35,021 bases of DNA from Pedobacter soli (GTDB lineage Bacteria; Bacteroidota; Bacteroidia; Sphingobacteriales; Sphingobacteriaceae), in NCBI RefSeq assembly GCF_900101435.1, contig NZ_FMZH01000022.1, forward strand, positions 1 to 35,021. The letters are read 5' to 3'. Of the stretch, positions 24,781-32,616 are shown in pieces. The position numbers were made by a program, and so were the translations under genes. A model generated the notes under the pieces. The model ran no database searches and was not told the origin of the DNA. It saw only the letters and a program-made list of their open reading frames with translations. Position 1 is the first letter of the stretch, and each line of letters begins with the position of its first letter.

Positions 24781-24817
24781 AAACCCTCTTCAAGTTAAAT
24801 CTTGAAGAGGGTTTTTT
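24781..24817 (+). terminator. Strong terminator after gyrB
   Basis: AAACCCTCTTCAAG pairs perfectly with CTTGAAGAGGGTTT (14 bp) around TTAAAT, followed by T residues, 25 bp after the stop codon. Confidence 0.95.
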
Positions 24818-24843
24818 ATTTCAATTGATTTTTATTTTAAAAA

Positions 24844-24872
24844 TTATATACATAAATTTCTTATGTATATAA
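24844..24872. promoter_or_regulatory. Palindromic operator, probably for the PadR regulator
   Basis: TTATATACATAA (24844-24855) and TTATGTATATAA (24861-24872) form a perfect 12+12 inverted repeat with a 5-bp spacer. A further half-site-like TATACAT (24879-24885) overlaps the -7 box. The position, spanning the -33 to -10 region directly before a PadR gene, and the ATAC/GTAT core are what is expected of an autorepression site of this family. Binding is inferred. Confidence 0.75.
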
Positions 24873-24880
24873 AAAACGTA

Positions 24881-24888
24881 TACATTTG
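24881..24888 (+). promoter_or_regulatory. -7 box of the PadR operon
   Basis: TACATTTG matches TAnnTTTG exactly and ends 3 bp before the ATG at 24892, so the transcript should be leaderless or nearly so. The box overlaps the in-frame TTG that would be the alternative start. Confidence 0.6.
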
Positions 24889-24891
24889 TTT

Positions 24892-25230
24892 ATGGCAGTT
24901 AACAACGAACTATTTAAAGGCACCTTGCAAACTATTATCCTAAACCTTTTGTCAGAAAATGAACGGATGTATGGTTATGAGATTACCCAAAAGGTAAAAT
25001 CGATCACTCAGGGAGAATTACTGTTGAAAGAAGGAGCACTATATCCGGCATTACACAAATTAGAAGCTGAGGGATTGCTTGAAACCACAACAGAGGTAGT
25101 TGAAAACAGGCTCAGGAAATATTACTCCTTATCTAATGATGGTGAGAAAGAGGTAGTAAACAAGCTCCGGGAAGCAAAAGATTTTATTGCCCAGTTACAG
25201 TTATTATTAAACCTTAAACCAAGCTTTTAA
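24892..25230 (+). CDS. PadR family transcriptional regulator
   Basis: 112-residue winged-helix repressor. Characteristic PadR pattern: NELFKGTLQTIILNLL, then MYGYEITQKV, LLKEGALYPALHKLEAEGLL (recognition helix and wing approach), and VVENRLRKYYSLSNDGE, followed by a short C-terminal dimerisation helix. The effector is unknown. The ATG at 24892 is preferred over an in-frame TTG at 24886 that overlaps the promoter box. Its stop codon overlaps the next start (TAATG), and a perfect palindrome lies directly upstream, so it probably represses its own operon with the two membrane proteins downstream. Confidence 0.93.
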   Translation: MAVNNELFKGTLQTIILNLLSENERMYGYEITQKVKSITQGELLLKEGALYPALHKLEAEGLLETTTEVVENRLRKYYSLSNDGEKEVVNKLREAKDFIAQLQLLLNLKPSF

Positions 25231-25892
25231 TGGAATTAACAACAGAACAGCAGCAAGAAGTAGCAAGTTTAGTTTCGGGAACGACGAAATACAAAGAGAC
25301 TTATGATGAAGTTTACGATCATGTATTGAATCGTTTGACGGCCGAGAACCAGGTTTACAGCTTTACTTTGGTTGATGAAATTTTAGCAGAAGATTTTGGT
25401 GGGGAAACAGAAATTTTAGCTAACGAGACGATTCATGCCAAGCGCATTACCAAACAGTATTTTAGACTATTTAAAGGCGAAATTATAAATGCTTTTAAGT
25501 GGCCTCAGTTACCTGCAAATTTGGTAATGATAATGAGTTGGGTATTCCTATATTATACTACTTTAAAAACCGGATTTAATACCAAACCAATCAATGCATC
25601 AATTGGTATTGTTGTAATACTGATGTGTTTGTTCTATTATTTAAAAAGATATTATTTAGATCGGAAATTACAAAAAACATCAATAAAGTATTCTTTTTTA
25701 CAAGCATCGACCTCAATCGGTGTGTCGTTTTATGTGTTTATGTTTTTTTGGTTTCTTTCTCCTGATAGTATAGTGGAAATCAGTCGTAATCTAAAAACCA
25801 TTCTCGTATTAAGCCTTTTCTGTTGTACCTCTATTTATTTAAGGGCTTTTATCAAACTTTACAATAAAAAAATCAAAGTTTTAGCGGTTTAA
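25230..25892 (+). CDS. Membrane protein of the PadR operon, first
   Basis: 220-residue protein not assigned to a named family. Residues 1-~75 are a soluble helical domain (YKETYDEVYDHVLNRL, then FTLVDEILAEDFGG) resembling the HAAS-type cytosolic domains often encoded beside PadR regulators. Residues ~92-210 contain four probable membrane helices: NLVMIMSWVFLYYTT, IGIVVILMCLFYYL, GVSFYVFMFFWFL, TILVLSLFCCTSIYL. Its start codon overlaps the padR stop by one base, so translation is coupled. By analogy with PadR-DUF1700-type operons it could be a PadR-controlled sensor or anti-regulator, but this is speculative. Confidence 0.75.
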   Translation: MELTTEQQQEVASLVSGTTKYKETYDEVYDHVLNRLTAENQVYSFTLVDEILAEDFGGETEILANETIHAKRITKQYFRLFKGEIINAFKWPQLPANLVMIMSWVFLYYTTLKTGFNTKPINASIGIVVILMCLFYYLKRYYLDRKLQKTSIKYSFLQASTSIGVSFYVFMFFWFLSPDSIVEISRNLKTILVLSLFCCTSIYLRAFIKLYNKKIKVLAV

Positions 25893-25894
25893 TT

Positions 25895-26578
25895 ATGACA
25901 CTTAATCAAGAGCAGTTATTCGAAATTAAAGCCTTTATCGAAAAGAAAGGATTTACCTACATTGATGTGCAGATGGAAATTTTAGACCATATTGCGTCAT
26001 TAGTTGAAGAAAAATTGAATGCGAATCCCAATCTGAGCTTTGCAGATGCTGCAGCTGAAACATACAAATCATTTGGCATAACAGGACTTCATAATACCTC
26101 GAATGAAATCATTAGCTCAATAAATAAAAGATATAGTCGCTATTTCTGGAAAAATTTTACTTCACTTTTTGGCTTTAGGTACATTTTAATTAGCTGTTTT
26201 TTGGTATTTGCTGCTTATAAAATGCTTGCCTTTATAGGAAAAGATGATTTTTATAAGTTCAATATCATCTGTATGCTTGTTACCACTGTTGGGGGCTTAT
26301 TCGCTGGTTTTCTGATTAAAGATTATAAAAAATACCTATCCTTTAAATCGGGAATTTCTTTTCTTTCTTTTTTAATGAGCGGATTATTTTTTACTAATTT
26401 ATTGATAAATAAGGTGCCTGCAAGTATTACAGTTTTTTCGCTTAACGCCTGGCAGGTAGCAGCAGCTGGATCGGCTGTGTTGTTTGCTGTTTATTTTATT
26501 TCTGCCTTCAAAACTGCCAAAACTGGCCTGAATGAAAGCAAATCAATAATTGAAAAATATAAAATACTATATGCCTAA
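25895..26578 (+). CDS. Membrane protein of the PadR operon, second
   Basis: 227-residue protein with the same architecture as its upstream neighbour: an N-terminal helical domain (FTYIDVQMEILDHIASLVEEKL, then LSFADAAAETYKSFG) and about four membrane helices (~100-205; ILISCFLVFAAYKML, IICMLVTTVGGLFAGFLI, FLMSGLFFTNLLI, AAAGSAVLFAVYFI). The D-V/E-x-x-x-x-D-H-(I/V) signature is shared by both, so they are probably diverged paralogs acting together. It starts 2 bp after the preceding stop codon and is followed by a terminator. No enzymatic motif is seen. Confidence 0.75.
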   Translation: MTLNQEQLFEIKAFIEKKGFTYIDVQMEILDHIASLVEEKLNANPNLSFADAAAETYKSFGITGLHNTSNEIISSINKRYSRYFWKNFTSLFGFRYILISCFLVFAAYKMLAFIGKDDFYKFNIICMLVTTVGGLFAGFLIKDYKKYLSFKSGISFLSFLMSGLFFTNLLINKVPASITVFSLNAWQVAAAGSAVLFAVYFISAFKTAKTGLNESKSIIEKYKILYA

Positions 26579-26601
26579 TTAGGTAAGGTACCGATATACA
26601 A

Positions 26602-26635
26602 AAAAGCCATTCAAAAATTTCGAATGGCTTTTATT
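26602..26635 (+). terminator. Terminator after the PadR operon
   Basis: AAAAGCCATTC (26602-26612) pairs with GAATGGCTTTT (26622-26632) around a 9-base loop. It has A and T flanks, so it can work in both directions for the convergent bestrophin gene. Confidence 0.8.
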
Positions 26636-26728
26636 ATTTGTACACTTTACTATAGCCGCACCTCATCCAAGGAGCAAACTATAGCTCATAACTAACCGCT
26701 ATCAAACGATTTTCTTTATTAACCGGCA

Positions 26729-27655
26729 CTATAAGATATAGTATGAGCCTACAGGCGCCAGTTCTGTCTGAGGTTTATCCTCGTATATTTTATTGTCATC
26801 CAGCATCTGGCAAAGATCGCGTTCAATGTTCCTGCAAATGGTAGTTGTAGGGGTATCAGTCGGTTTATTTTCAAAAGGATCCTGAAGGTGTACGGCCATT
26901 TTTTCTACCAAAAGGAAAAACGCTGCAATAGCTACTACCAAAGGAACTTCCATGTAGCCGAAGTATTCGATTAAACCAAAAGGAAGCAATACAATAAACA
27001 AGTGGATAGACATATTGATGTATTTACTGTAGGTAACCGGAAAAACCGTGTTTTTAATCCTTTCCGATCCGCCCATGTGGTTACATAAAGCCGTAATGGT
27101 TTTATCAATCTCTATCTGCTGGTATTTGTTTATCCAGCCTTCCTGCAGCGCTTTTTTAAGGTCCATGGCGTGTAACTCCAATATTGATGTGGTTACATTT
27201 TTACGTTTTTTAATAAAGGCCATTTCTTCGGCACTCAGGTATTCTTCCAGGCCTTTGCGCGCATTAAAACCCCTTAACGACTGGCTTAAGGCGTAACACC
27301 AGGCAATTTGCCTTTTAATAAAGCGTTCTTTAAAGGCTTCAATTTCTTCTGAGCCATAGGGGTTTTCTACAAATGATAATATCTGGCGGGATATAGACCT
27401 CGAATCGTTAACGATAGCTCCCCATAGGATCCTGGCCTCCCACCATCTATCGTAAGCTTGGTTAGAACGAAATGCTAACAAAAGGGAAATAATGGTTCCC
27501 AATAATGCCGGTACTGCAACTGGAATAGAGATGCGTGTAACATGGAAGTTCTCGTACAGCACTACAATACCAATTGAGTAGCCTATCACAAACAGCAGTT
27601 CTTTTTTGATCTTCCCGAATATATAAGTGAGCGGAATATTATTTCGTAACAGCAT
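26729..27655 (-). CDS. Bestrophin-like channel protein
   Basis: 308-residue membrane protein of the bestrophin family (formerly UPF0187). Prokaryotic members form pentameric ion channels, and some are cation- rather than anion-selective. Signature: ALLGTIISLLLAFRSNQAYDRWWEARILWGAIVNDSRS, preceded by two N-terminal hydrophobic helices (LLFVIGYSIGIVVLY) and followed by helices near HLFIVLLPFGLIEYF and VPLVVAIAAFFLL. The C-terminus contains ICRNIERDLCQMLD. Length is typical. It lies 27 bp downstream of the USP-like gene on the same strand, suggesting co-transcription and perhaps stress- or voltage-related control. Confidence 0.9.
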   Translation of the reverse strand: MLLRNNIPLTYIFGKIKKELLFVIGYSIGIVVLYENFHVTRISIPVAVPALLGTIISLLLAFRSNQAYDRWWEARILWGAIVNDSRSISRQILSFVENPYGSEEIEAFKERFIKRQIAWCYALSQSLRGFNARKGLEEYLSAEEMAFIKKRKNVTTSILELHAMDLKKALQEGWINKYQQIEIDKTITALCNHMGGSERIKNTVFPVTYSKYINMSIHLFIVLLPFGLIEYFGYMEVPLVVAIAAFFLLVEKMAVHLQDPFENKPTDTPTTTICRNIERDLCQMLDDNKIYEDKPQTELAPVGSYYIL

Positions 27656-27682
27656 ATGATAATTTTTTTAAGTGATTTTTAA

Positions 27683-28180
27683 TTAAGCACTTGCTTCCTG
27701 CAACTGCGTTTCCTGAATCTTGGTGTCGATTAAATTTTCTGTAGCAAGAGGCGTTGCCGATGTTAATTCAATTACCGGGCAACCTGCACGTCCGGTTAAA
27801 AACTTCGGATCGATGCTGTATTTATTGATCGGTGTAAAATTGTAGCCTCCCAAATAAGCAATGCAGTCTACATCAAAAGCTTCGATAAAGTTTTTGAAGG
27901 CAGCAACGGTACTTCCGTAAAAATATTCAAGGCCAATGGCTTCAATACGGCCGGCATGTTTGGCTTTTGCCTGATTTAATTGCTGGTAAAACTCATCACT
28001 GATGTTTTCATAATCGCGGCTGCGGCGACTCAACATCAACATATCGGTTATCGAATCTGATAACTTAAATGCATGAACAAAAATGATATGAAATGTTTCG
28101 GTTGGCTGATTCTGAACAAGCGCATCGATAATGTTAATGCTTCCTAATTTAAAATCGGTAGGTACTAAAATTGTTTTCAT
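27683..28180 (-). CDS. Universal stress protein-like (HUP fold)
   Basis: 165-residue cytoplasmic protein. The N-terminus MKTILVPTDFKLGSINII has the beta1-helix1 pattern of UspA proteins, followed by FHIIFVHAF (strand 2), a long variable helix, DVDCIAYLGG (strand 4), and GRAGCPVIEL replacing the usual ATP loop G-x2-G-x9-G-S-V and final strand. The canonical glycine loop is degenerate, so ATP binding is doubtful. It precedes the bestrophin gene by 27 bp and may regulate it. Family assignment is by pattern and less secure than for its neighbours. Confidence 0.7.
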   Translation of the reverse strand: MKTILVPTDFKLGSINIIDALVQNQPTETFHIIFVHAFKLSDSITDMLMLSRRSRDYENISDEFYQQLNQAKAKHAGRIEAIGLEYFYGSTVAAFKNFIEAFDVDCIAYLGGYNFTPINKYSIDPKFLTGRAGCPVIELTSATPLATENLIDTKIQETQLQEASA

Positions 28181-28282
28181 GGCTTTCTCTTGTTAAATGA
28201 ATTAAATATTTATACAAGTTTAGCCCGATGTTATTACAGCGAAATAAGAACGGTATTAGAATGAGATTAGAATTTAATCTAG

Positions 28283-28440
28283 AAAAGCAATAACCAAAAG
28301 CAATAACCAAAAGCAATGAGCAATAAGCAATAATCAATGACCAATAATCAATAGTTCTCAGTTAGCAGTTTTCAGTTTTCAATTGGATTCAGCTATGGAC
28401 TATTGACTAATGAACTATTGACAAATGAACCAATGACCAA
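28283..28440. repeat. Short tandem/simple-word repeat region between USP-like and histidine kinase genes
   Basis: Opens with a 13-bp tandem repeat, AAAAGCAATAACC (28283-28295, 28296-28308) then AAAAGCAATGAGC (28309-28321), and continues with CAATAAGC/CAATAATC words, a CAGTTTTCAGTTTTCAATTG block (28364-28383), and GACTATTGAC / GAACTATTGAC words. It has no coding potential and no clear promoter. The CAGTTTTCA block echoes the repeat at 18121. Confidence 0.7.
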
Positions 28441-28446
28441 TGAAGA

Positions 28447-29796
28447 TTACGCCCTGGTTGGCAACAAAACCTTAATCTCTGTACCTACACCTTCCTGAGA
28501 TTTAATGGCGATACTGCCGCGGTGCAGTCGGATAATGTTTAAAGAAAGTGGAAGGCCTACGCCATAACCTTTAAAATCGTTGGTGTTAGATGCCCGGTAA
28601 AAGGGTTCGAATATATGTTGTATATCGGTTTGAGGAATCCCGATCCCTCTATCGGTAACGGCAATAGAAAGGGTGTGTATATTGCTTTCTATGCTTACAC
28701 TTACCAGCTTTTCGTTCGAATATTTGCAGGCGTTGCTTACGATGTTGTTCAAAGCCAGTTTCATCAGGTTTTTATTTGCCCTTAAAGTAAGCAGGCTTTC
28801 ATCGTCAGGAAGTTTGCTGAAATCGATTTCGATTTTGCTGTTTGGATGTACCTGGTTAACTGAATCTTTAATTTCCCAGAGCAATTCATCCATTCTAACT
28901 TCTTCCCAGGGCTGGTTTTTACCATTAAAACCCGATTGAGCCAGCCCGAGCAAACTGGTTAAAATATGTTCCAGCCGTTCGGCTTCGTCTTTGATTTTAG
29001 CCAGGGCCTTTCCCTGTTTTTGCTCATCATCAATGTTTTTCATGGCCAGCTCTACTTCTCCACTGATAATGGTTAGCGGCGTTCTTAATTCGTGCGAAGC
29101 ATTGCTGATAAAGTTATTTTGTGTTTCGAATGCCGTTTCCAAACGGTTAAGCATGTTGTTAAAGGTCTGGGCCAGTTGCGACATTTCATCGTTTCCGTCT
29201 TTAACATCCAGTCTTAGGTGTAAATTTTCTGCCTTAATCCTTTTTACACTTTTAATAATATTACGCAAAGGCATGAGCATGTAGTTGGAGAACTTCCAGC
29301 CGACAATGAACGATAAAATAACGGAAAGGAAAAAGCCTATGATCAGGATTCTTTGGAGATCTTTCAACTCGCGAAAGCCAAAGGGATCGTTTGCCGACAC
29401 AATAACAATGTAGCCGTTGTTGTTATTTTTAAAGAATTTGCCCGCATAGAAATGGTTTTCTATCCGGTAACGGGCCATGGCACCTGTGTGTATCCGGTTG
29501 TAGAAACTGGCTGGTAACTGGCGGTCGAGGGCTTTAACTTCGCCGGCCCGCATAATATACTCTTTTTCTGAAGGTAAGCGCTCCAGGTACTGGTTACGCA
29601 TTTTGGCATAAGCCTTATTGTTAACGTCTTCGGTTAGTTTAATCTGGGCAGCAATTTTAACCCTGGCCTCTAAACGTTTGTAAAAATCTTCGAAAGCAAA
29701 CTCGTTAGAGAAATACCATACAAAACCACTGAGCAGCGAGATGATAACTGCCGAGAGAATGGCAAAAAGTAAAGTAATTTTTTTTGCAATCTGCAT
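28447..29796 (-). CDS. Sensor histidine kinase (OmpR-partner type)
   Basis: 449-residue membrane kinase. TM1 about 7-29, an extracytoplasmic sensing region ~30-148 with no recognised ligand domain, TM2 about 150-168, HAMP ~170-225, HisKA with phospho-accepting H235 in SNASHELRTPLTIISGEVE, then the HATPase: N box ALNNIVSNACKYS, G1 DRGIGIP (382-388), F box FEPFYRA and G2 GYGVGL (410-415). All catalytic motifs are intact. Its ATG directly follows the response regulator TAG with no gap, so the pair is translated together. The signal is unknown; no obvious target gene is adjacent. Confidence 0.94.
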   Translation of the reverse strand: MQIAKKITLLFAILSAVIISLLSGFVWYFSNEFAFEDFYKRLEARVKIAAQIKLTEDVNNKAYAKMRNQYLERLPSEKEYIMRAGEVKALDRQLPASFYNRIHTGAMARYRIENHFYAGKFFKNNNNGYIVIVSANDPFGFRELKDLQRILIIGFFLSVILSFIVGWKFSNYMLMPLRNIIKSVKRIKAENLHLRLDVKDGNDEMSQLAQTFNNMLNRLETAFETQNNFISNASHELRTPLTIISGEVELAMKNIDDEQKQGKALAKIKDEAERLEHILTSLLGLAQSGFNGKNQPWEEVRMDELLWEIKDSVNQVHPNSKIEIDFSKLPDDESLLTLRANKNLMKLALNNIVSNACKYSNEKLVSVSIESNIHTLSIAVTDRGIGIPQTDIQHIFEPFYRASNTNDFKGYGVGLPLSLNIIRLHRGSIAIKSQEGVGTEIKVLLPTRA

Positions 29797-30474
29797 CTAT
29801 TTTTCTTTTAGCACATAACCAAGACCTACCGCAGTGTGAATCAGTTTCTGACTGGCATTTTTATCTATTTTTTTGCGGAGGTAATTTACGTAAACATCAA
29901 CAACGTTGGTGCCCAGGTTAAAGTCGATATCCCAAACATTTTCTAAGATATCAATCCGCGACAGAATTTTCGATTTATTTTTGGCCAGGTACTCCAACAG
30001 GCGGTATTCGGTTGCGGTTAGTACAATCTCCTGCTGACTTCGTTTTACCGTTTTGGCACTCAGGTTAATTTGCAGGTCGGCAATGGTAATGATCTGGTCT
30101 TGCGTAGTAAGGCCGCTGTACCGCCTAAGCAACATCCTGATCCTTGCAAAAAGTTCGGCAAATTTAAAAGGCTTAATGAGGTAATCGTCGGCACCATTAT
30201 CGAGCCCGTTTACTACATTTTCGGTAGTGCCCAATGCGGTAAGCATAATGATAGGTGTTTGGGGCTTATGCGTTTTGATGATTTTGCAAAGCTCCAGTCC
30301 ATTTATTCCAGGTAGCATAATGTCGAGAATGATGAGATCGAAATCGTGTTCCGTAGCCATCTGTTTCCCGATTAAGCCATCGGGGGCAATACTAACCGTA
30401 AAGCCTTCTTCCGTAAGCCCTCTCGATACCACAGAAACCACACTCGGTTCATCTTCTACAAGTAATAAATTCAT
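29797..30474 (-). CDS. Response regulator, OmpR/PhoB family
   Basis: 225-residue two-component regulator. Receiver domain 1-~115 with acidic pair E7-D8, phospho-acceptor D51 in LIILDIMLPG, a conserved T in MLTALG and K in LIKPFKF. C-terminal winged-helix DNA-binding domain with LTATEYRLLEYLAKNKSKILSR and NVVDVYVNYLRKKID, ending TAVGLGYVLKE, typical of OmpR/PhoB members. The first gene of the pair; the kinase start follows its stop codon immediately. It likely autoregulates, but no clear direct repeat was found in the 177-bp upstream spacer. Confidence 0.95.
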   Translation of the reverse strand: MNLLLVEDEPSVVSVVSRGLTEEGFTVSIAPDGLIGKQMATEHDFDLIILDIMLPGINGLELCKIIKTHKPQTPIIMLTALGTTENVVNGLDNGADDYLIKPFKFAELFARIRMLLRRYSGLTTQDQIITIADLQINLSAKTVKRSQQEIVLTATEYRLLEYLAKNKSKILSRIDILENVWDIDFNLGTNVVDVYVNYLRKKIDKNASQKLIHTAVGLGYVLKEK

Positions 30475-30591
30475 TTAAGCAGCAAATAATCTAAAAAATA
30501 GCGAATTACAAAATATTTAGCACAAGAAGTTGTTTTTTAATACTTTTTTAACGCGAAAGCGACACAATTGTTTGGCTCTTCTGGTTTAAAC

Positions 30592-30628
30592 AAAAAAGAA
30601 AGCTCCTCAAATTGCTATTGAGGAGCTT
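30592..30628 (-). terminator. Terminator after the SRPBCC gene
   Basis: AAGCTCCTCAA and TTGAGGAGCTT (30600-30610 with 30618-30628) pair perfectly around a 7-base loop. Minus-strand reading continues into TTCTTTTTT. The hairpin lies 24 bp after the SRPBCC stop codon. Confidence 0.88.
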
Positions 30629-30651
30629 CTATTATTTGGTATAAGCTAAAA

Positions 30652-31188
30652 TTAACTTCCTTTTTCTGACTTTTCTTTTAACGATTTTAAGCCATCTTCG
30701 AAATCTTTACCGATCATTTTATCCATGCTTACAAAAACGCACATCCATTTCGAAATCATGTTGTTTTCGCCGCTCATGGTCCAGGTTACTTTTTGTCCTG
30801 CTCCATCAGGCTGAATGTCGAATTTAGTATCGGCTAAACTTTCGAAAGGTTTAATGAATTTTAGTTCGATATCCACATTGGTACTTGGTTTGGCCGTTAA
30901 TATCGTCATCGATCCCTGTCCGGTCTCTTTACCTTCCCAGGTGTACACATGGCCAGGCTGCTCAGGCGTACCGGCATAGGTAGTTTTAGCACTTGGCTCC
31001 ATTTTAGCCCATGGGTTCCATTTGTAAAATTCTTTAAAATCGGCAATGTTTTTATAAATAACACTATCAGGAGCATTAATTACAGTGCTGCGACTAACAG
31101 AATAGGTTTTTGGTAATACCAGTCCGCCTATAACAAAGATGATTGCCAGTACGACAATGATACCTACTAAGATTTTCAGAAATTTCAT
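30652..31188 (-). CDS. SRPBCC family protein with N-terminal membrane anchor
   Basis: 178-residue protein. Residues ~4-26 form one hydrophobic segment (ILVGIIVVLAIIFVIGGLVL), then a START/polyketide-cyclase-like (SRPBCC) domain: YSVSRSTVINAPDSVIYKNIADFKEFYKWNPWAKM, the GHVYTWEGKETGQGSM strands, and the C-terminal long helix ISKWMCVFVSMDKMIGKDFEDGLKSL. Such domains bind hydrophobic ligands; the ligand is unknown. Polyketide_cyc2-like copies of this kind are common in Bacteroidota. Single gene with its own terminator. Confidence 0.85.
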   Translation of the reverse strand: MKFLKILVGIIVVLAIIFVIGGLVLPKTYSVSRSTVINAPDSVIYKNIADFKEFYKWNPWAKMEPSAKTTYAGTPEQPGHVYTWEGKETGQGSMTILTAKPSTNVDIELKFIKPFESLADTKFDIQPDGAGQKVTWTMSGENNMISKWMCVFVSMDKMIGKDFEDGLKSLKEKSEKGS

Positions 31189-31252
31189 GTTTTGATTGTT
31201 TTGGTTAACTTAAATTTAGAAAGAAACCGGTATAAATCAAAACAAAATTTGT

Positions 31253-31648
31253 TTAAACGATTTTGATCTTTGATGGTGGTGCGTTCAGTTTAAAGTGCAT
31301 CAAATCAGCAATAGACTGCGCTTTTTGTTTAATGGTTTCGGCATTTGGTCCGGCGAATAAATCGTCAACAGTCTGGTAAAACAGGTTTTTCCAGGTCTCA
31401 AATTCTGCGGTTTGTAGTGGTTTTTTATCATTTAGGGCAAAATGGGTAAGCATCGGGTTGCCTTTATAAATGGCTTTACCAAAAAGGATACTTTCCCAGA
31501 AATCGTACATTTTAGGCAGGTGATGCGCCCAGTCTACTTTCGCGATTTGGGTAAAAATTGGCCCGATTTTATCATTCAACTGAACCCTCTGGTAAAAACT
31601 ATCGACCAAAAGTATAATGTCTTCCCTGGTGTTAATATCGTTTTTCAT
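31253..31648 (-). CDS. Group III truncated haemoglobin
   Basis: 131-residue 2-over-2 globin that binds haem and probably O2 or NO/peroxide-type ligands in the cytoplasm. Features: DIILLVDSFYQRVQLNDKIGPIF (A/B helices), HHLPKMYDFWESILFG with the conserved W (E helix), and the proximal histidine in NPMLTHFAL (H69). Group III proteins lack the glycine motifs of group I and carry the W/H pattern seen here. Its physiological role is unsettled in the family. The start overlaps by 17 bp the end of the membrane-protein gene, so they are one transcription unit. Confidence 0.9.
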   Translation of the reverse strand: MKNDINTREDIILLVDSFYQRVQLNDKIGPIFTQIAKVDWAHHLPKMYDFWESILFGKAIYKGNPMLTHFALNDKKPLQTAEFETWKNLFYQTVDDLFAGPNAETIKQKAQSIADLMHFKLNAPPSKIKIV

Positions 31649-32072
31649 GACGCAATGTATTTAGGTTTAAGCTTCCGAGTACGATTAATAATAAAAGTTT
31701 GACGCTTTCGATAATGATGTACAAAATATGATGGTGGCTAGCCGGTGGGGGCGAGCCTGCCAGTACGAGTTTAGCCCTTTCATCTAACAAAGGTAGCAGC
31801 CAAAAAGTGTCGGCCAGTAAGATAATTGTAAGGATAACAAGCAGCCTGGTTTGAAGGTTTTTGAAGGGTGCCGGAAAGGAACAAGCCAAAATAATAACCA
31901 AAAGTACAATTTCGATTTTGTTGAGTGCCTGAAAAACCAGCTGACCAATACCCAAACCTAAGGGGATGGTAATACCGGGCGCCTGAAACTTAAGTGGTGC
32001 TTCTAAAAAACTGATTCCGGCAATTAATCCGGCCCAGAAAATGAGGCAAAAACAGGCAATTAACTTCTTCAT
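31632..32072 (-). CDS. Small four-helix membrane protein, co-transcribed with the truncated haemoglobin
   Basis: 146-residue integral membrane protein with about four hydrophobic helices: CFCLIFWAGLIAGISFL, then IEIVLLVIILACSF, LLVILTIILLADTFWLL and ILYIIIESVKLLLLIVLGSL, with a histidine run (SHHHIL) before the last helix. The WAGLIAGISFLEAPLKF opening looks like a family of unknown-function membrane proteins; I do not recognise a named one with certainty. I use the ATG at 32072; a TTG at 32081 is the only longer start. It overlaps the globin gene by 17 bp, suggesting a functional link such as haem or redox chemistry at the membrane. Confidence 0.75.
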   Translation of the reverse strand: MKKLIACFCLIFWAGLIAGISFLEAPLKFQAPGITIPLGLGIGQLVFQALNKIEIVLLVIILACSFPAPFKNLQTRLLVILTIILLADTFWLLPLLDERAKLVLAGSPPPASHHHILYIIIESVKLLLLIVLGSLNLNTLRHEKRY

Positions 32073-32136
32073 TTGATACAAATATCACCTAAAAATGAGC
32101 TGTAAAAAATGATTACCGTCATAAAAAGATGAATTG

Positions 32137-32562
32137 TTATTTGTAGAGCTTTAAAATCATTTTGTTGTAATCGATAATGGCTTTATACTGCATTAAAATA
32201 TCGCCACCAATAATGCCCGAAATAGGCGGATGGCCAAACTGCTCATAGGTATCGCTCACCGATTGCAGATCGAAAGCAACGGTTTCGTAGTTTTTGATTT
32301 TTAGCGAGCCTATTTTCAGCTCGGGGATAGTAGCCTGAATGGTGGTTGTGGTGGTAAAAAGGGTAGCTGCATTAATTTCTTCAGAGACCTGTAAGGTTTC
32401 GGCCAGGTGTTGTTCAATTAAAGCTTTATCGAACACGCTGCGCGATGCTCCCGTATCGAGCACCACTAAACGGGTTGCTTTAAAAACTACCACTTCTACT
32501 AAAAGGTGGTAGCCATCGTCTTGCAGGTTAATGAGTTTAAGCGGTATTGAAATTGATCTCAT
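32137..32562 (-). CDS. Retropepsin-like aspartic protease domain protein
   Basis: 141-residue soluble protein consisting of a single retroviral-type aspartic protease domain: LVVLDTGASRSVFD with catalytic D36-T-G-A, followed by a strand-rich middle and the hydrophobic-Gly motif SGIIGGDILMQY, then a closing AIIDYNKMILKLY. Such proteins would act as homodimers, since one domain supplies one aspartate. No signal peptide is visible, so it is probably cytoplasmic. Bacterial substrates are unknown. Single gene between the membrane-protein/globin unit and mdh. Confidence 0.85.
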   Translation of the reverse strand: MRSISIPLKLINLQDDGYHLLVEVVVFKATRLVVLDTGASRSVFDKALIEQHLAETLQVSEEINAATLFTTTTTIQATIPELKIGSLKIKNYETVAFDLQSVSDTYEQFGHPPISGIIGGDILMQYKAIIDYNKMILKLYK

Positions 32563-32616
32563 TGTTTATTGGTATCTGTTGCCCTCTGGTAAGCTGGGGC
32601 AACCCTATTTAAGTAT

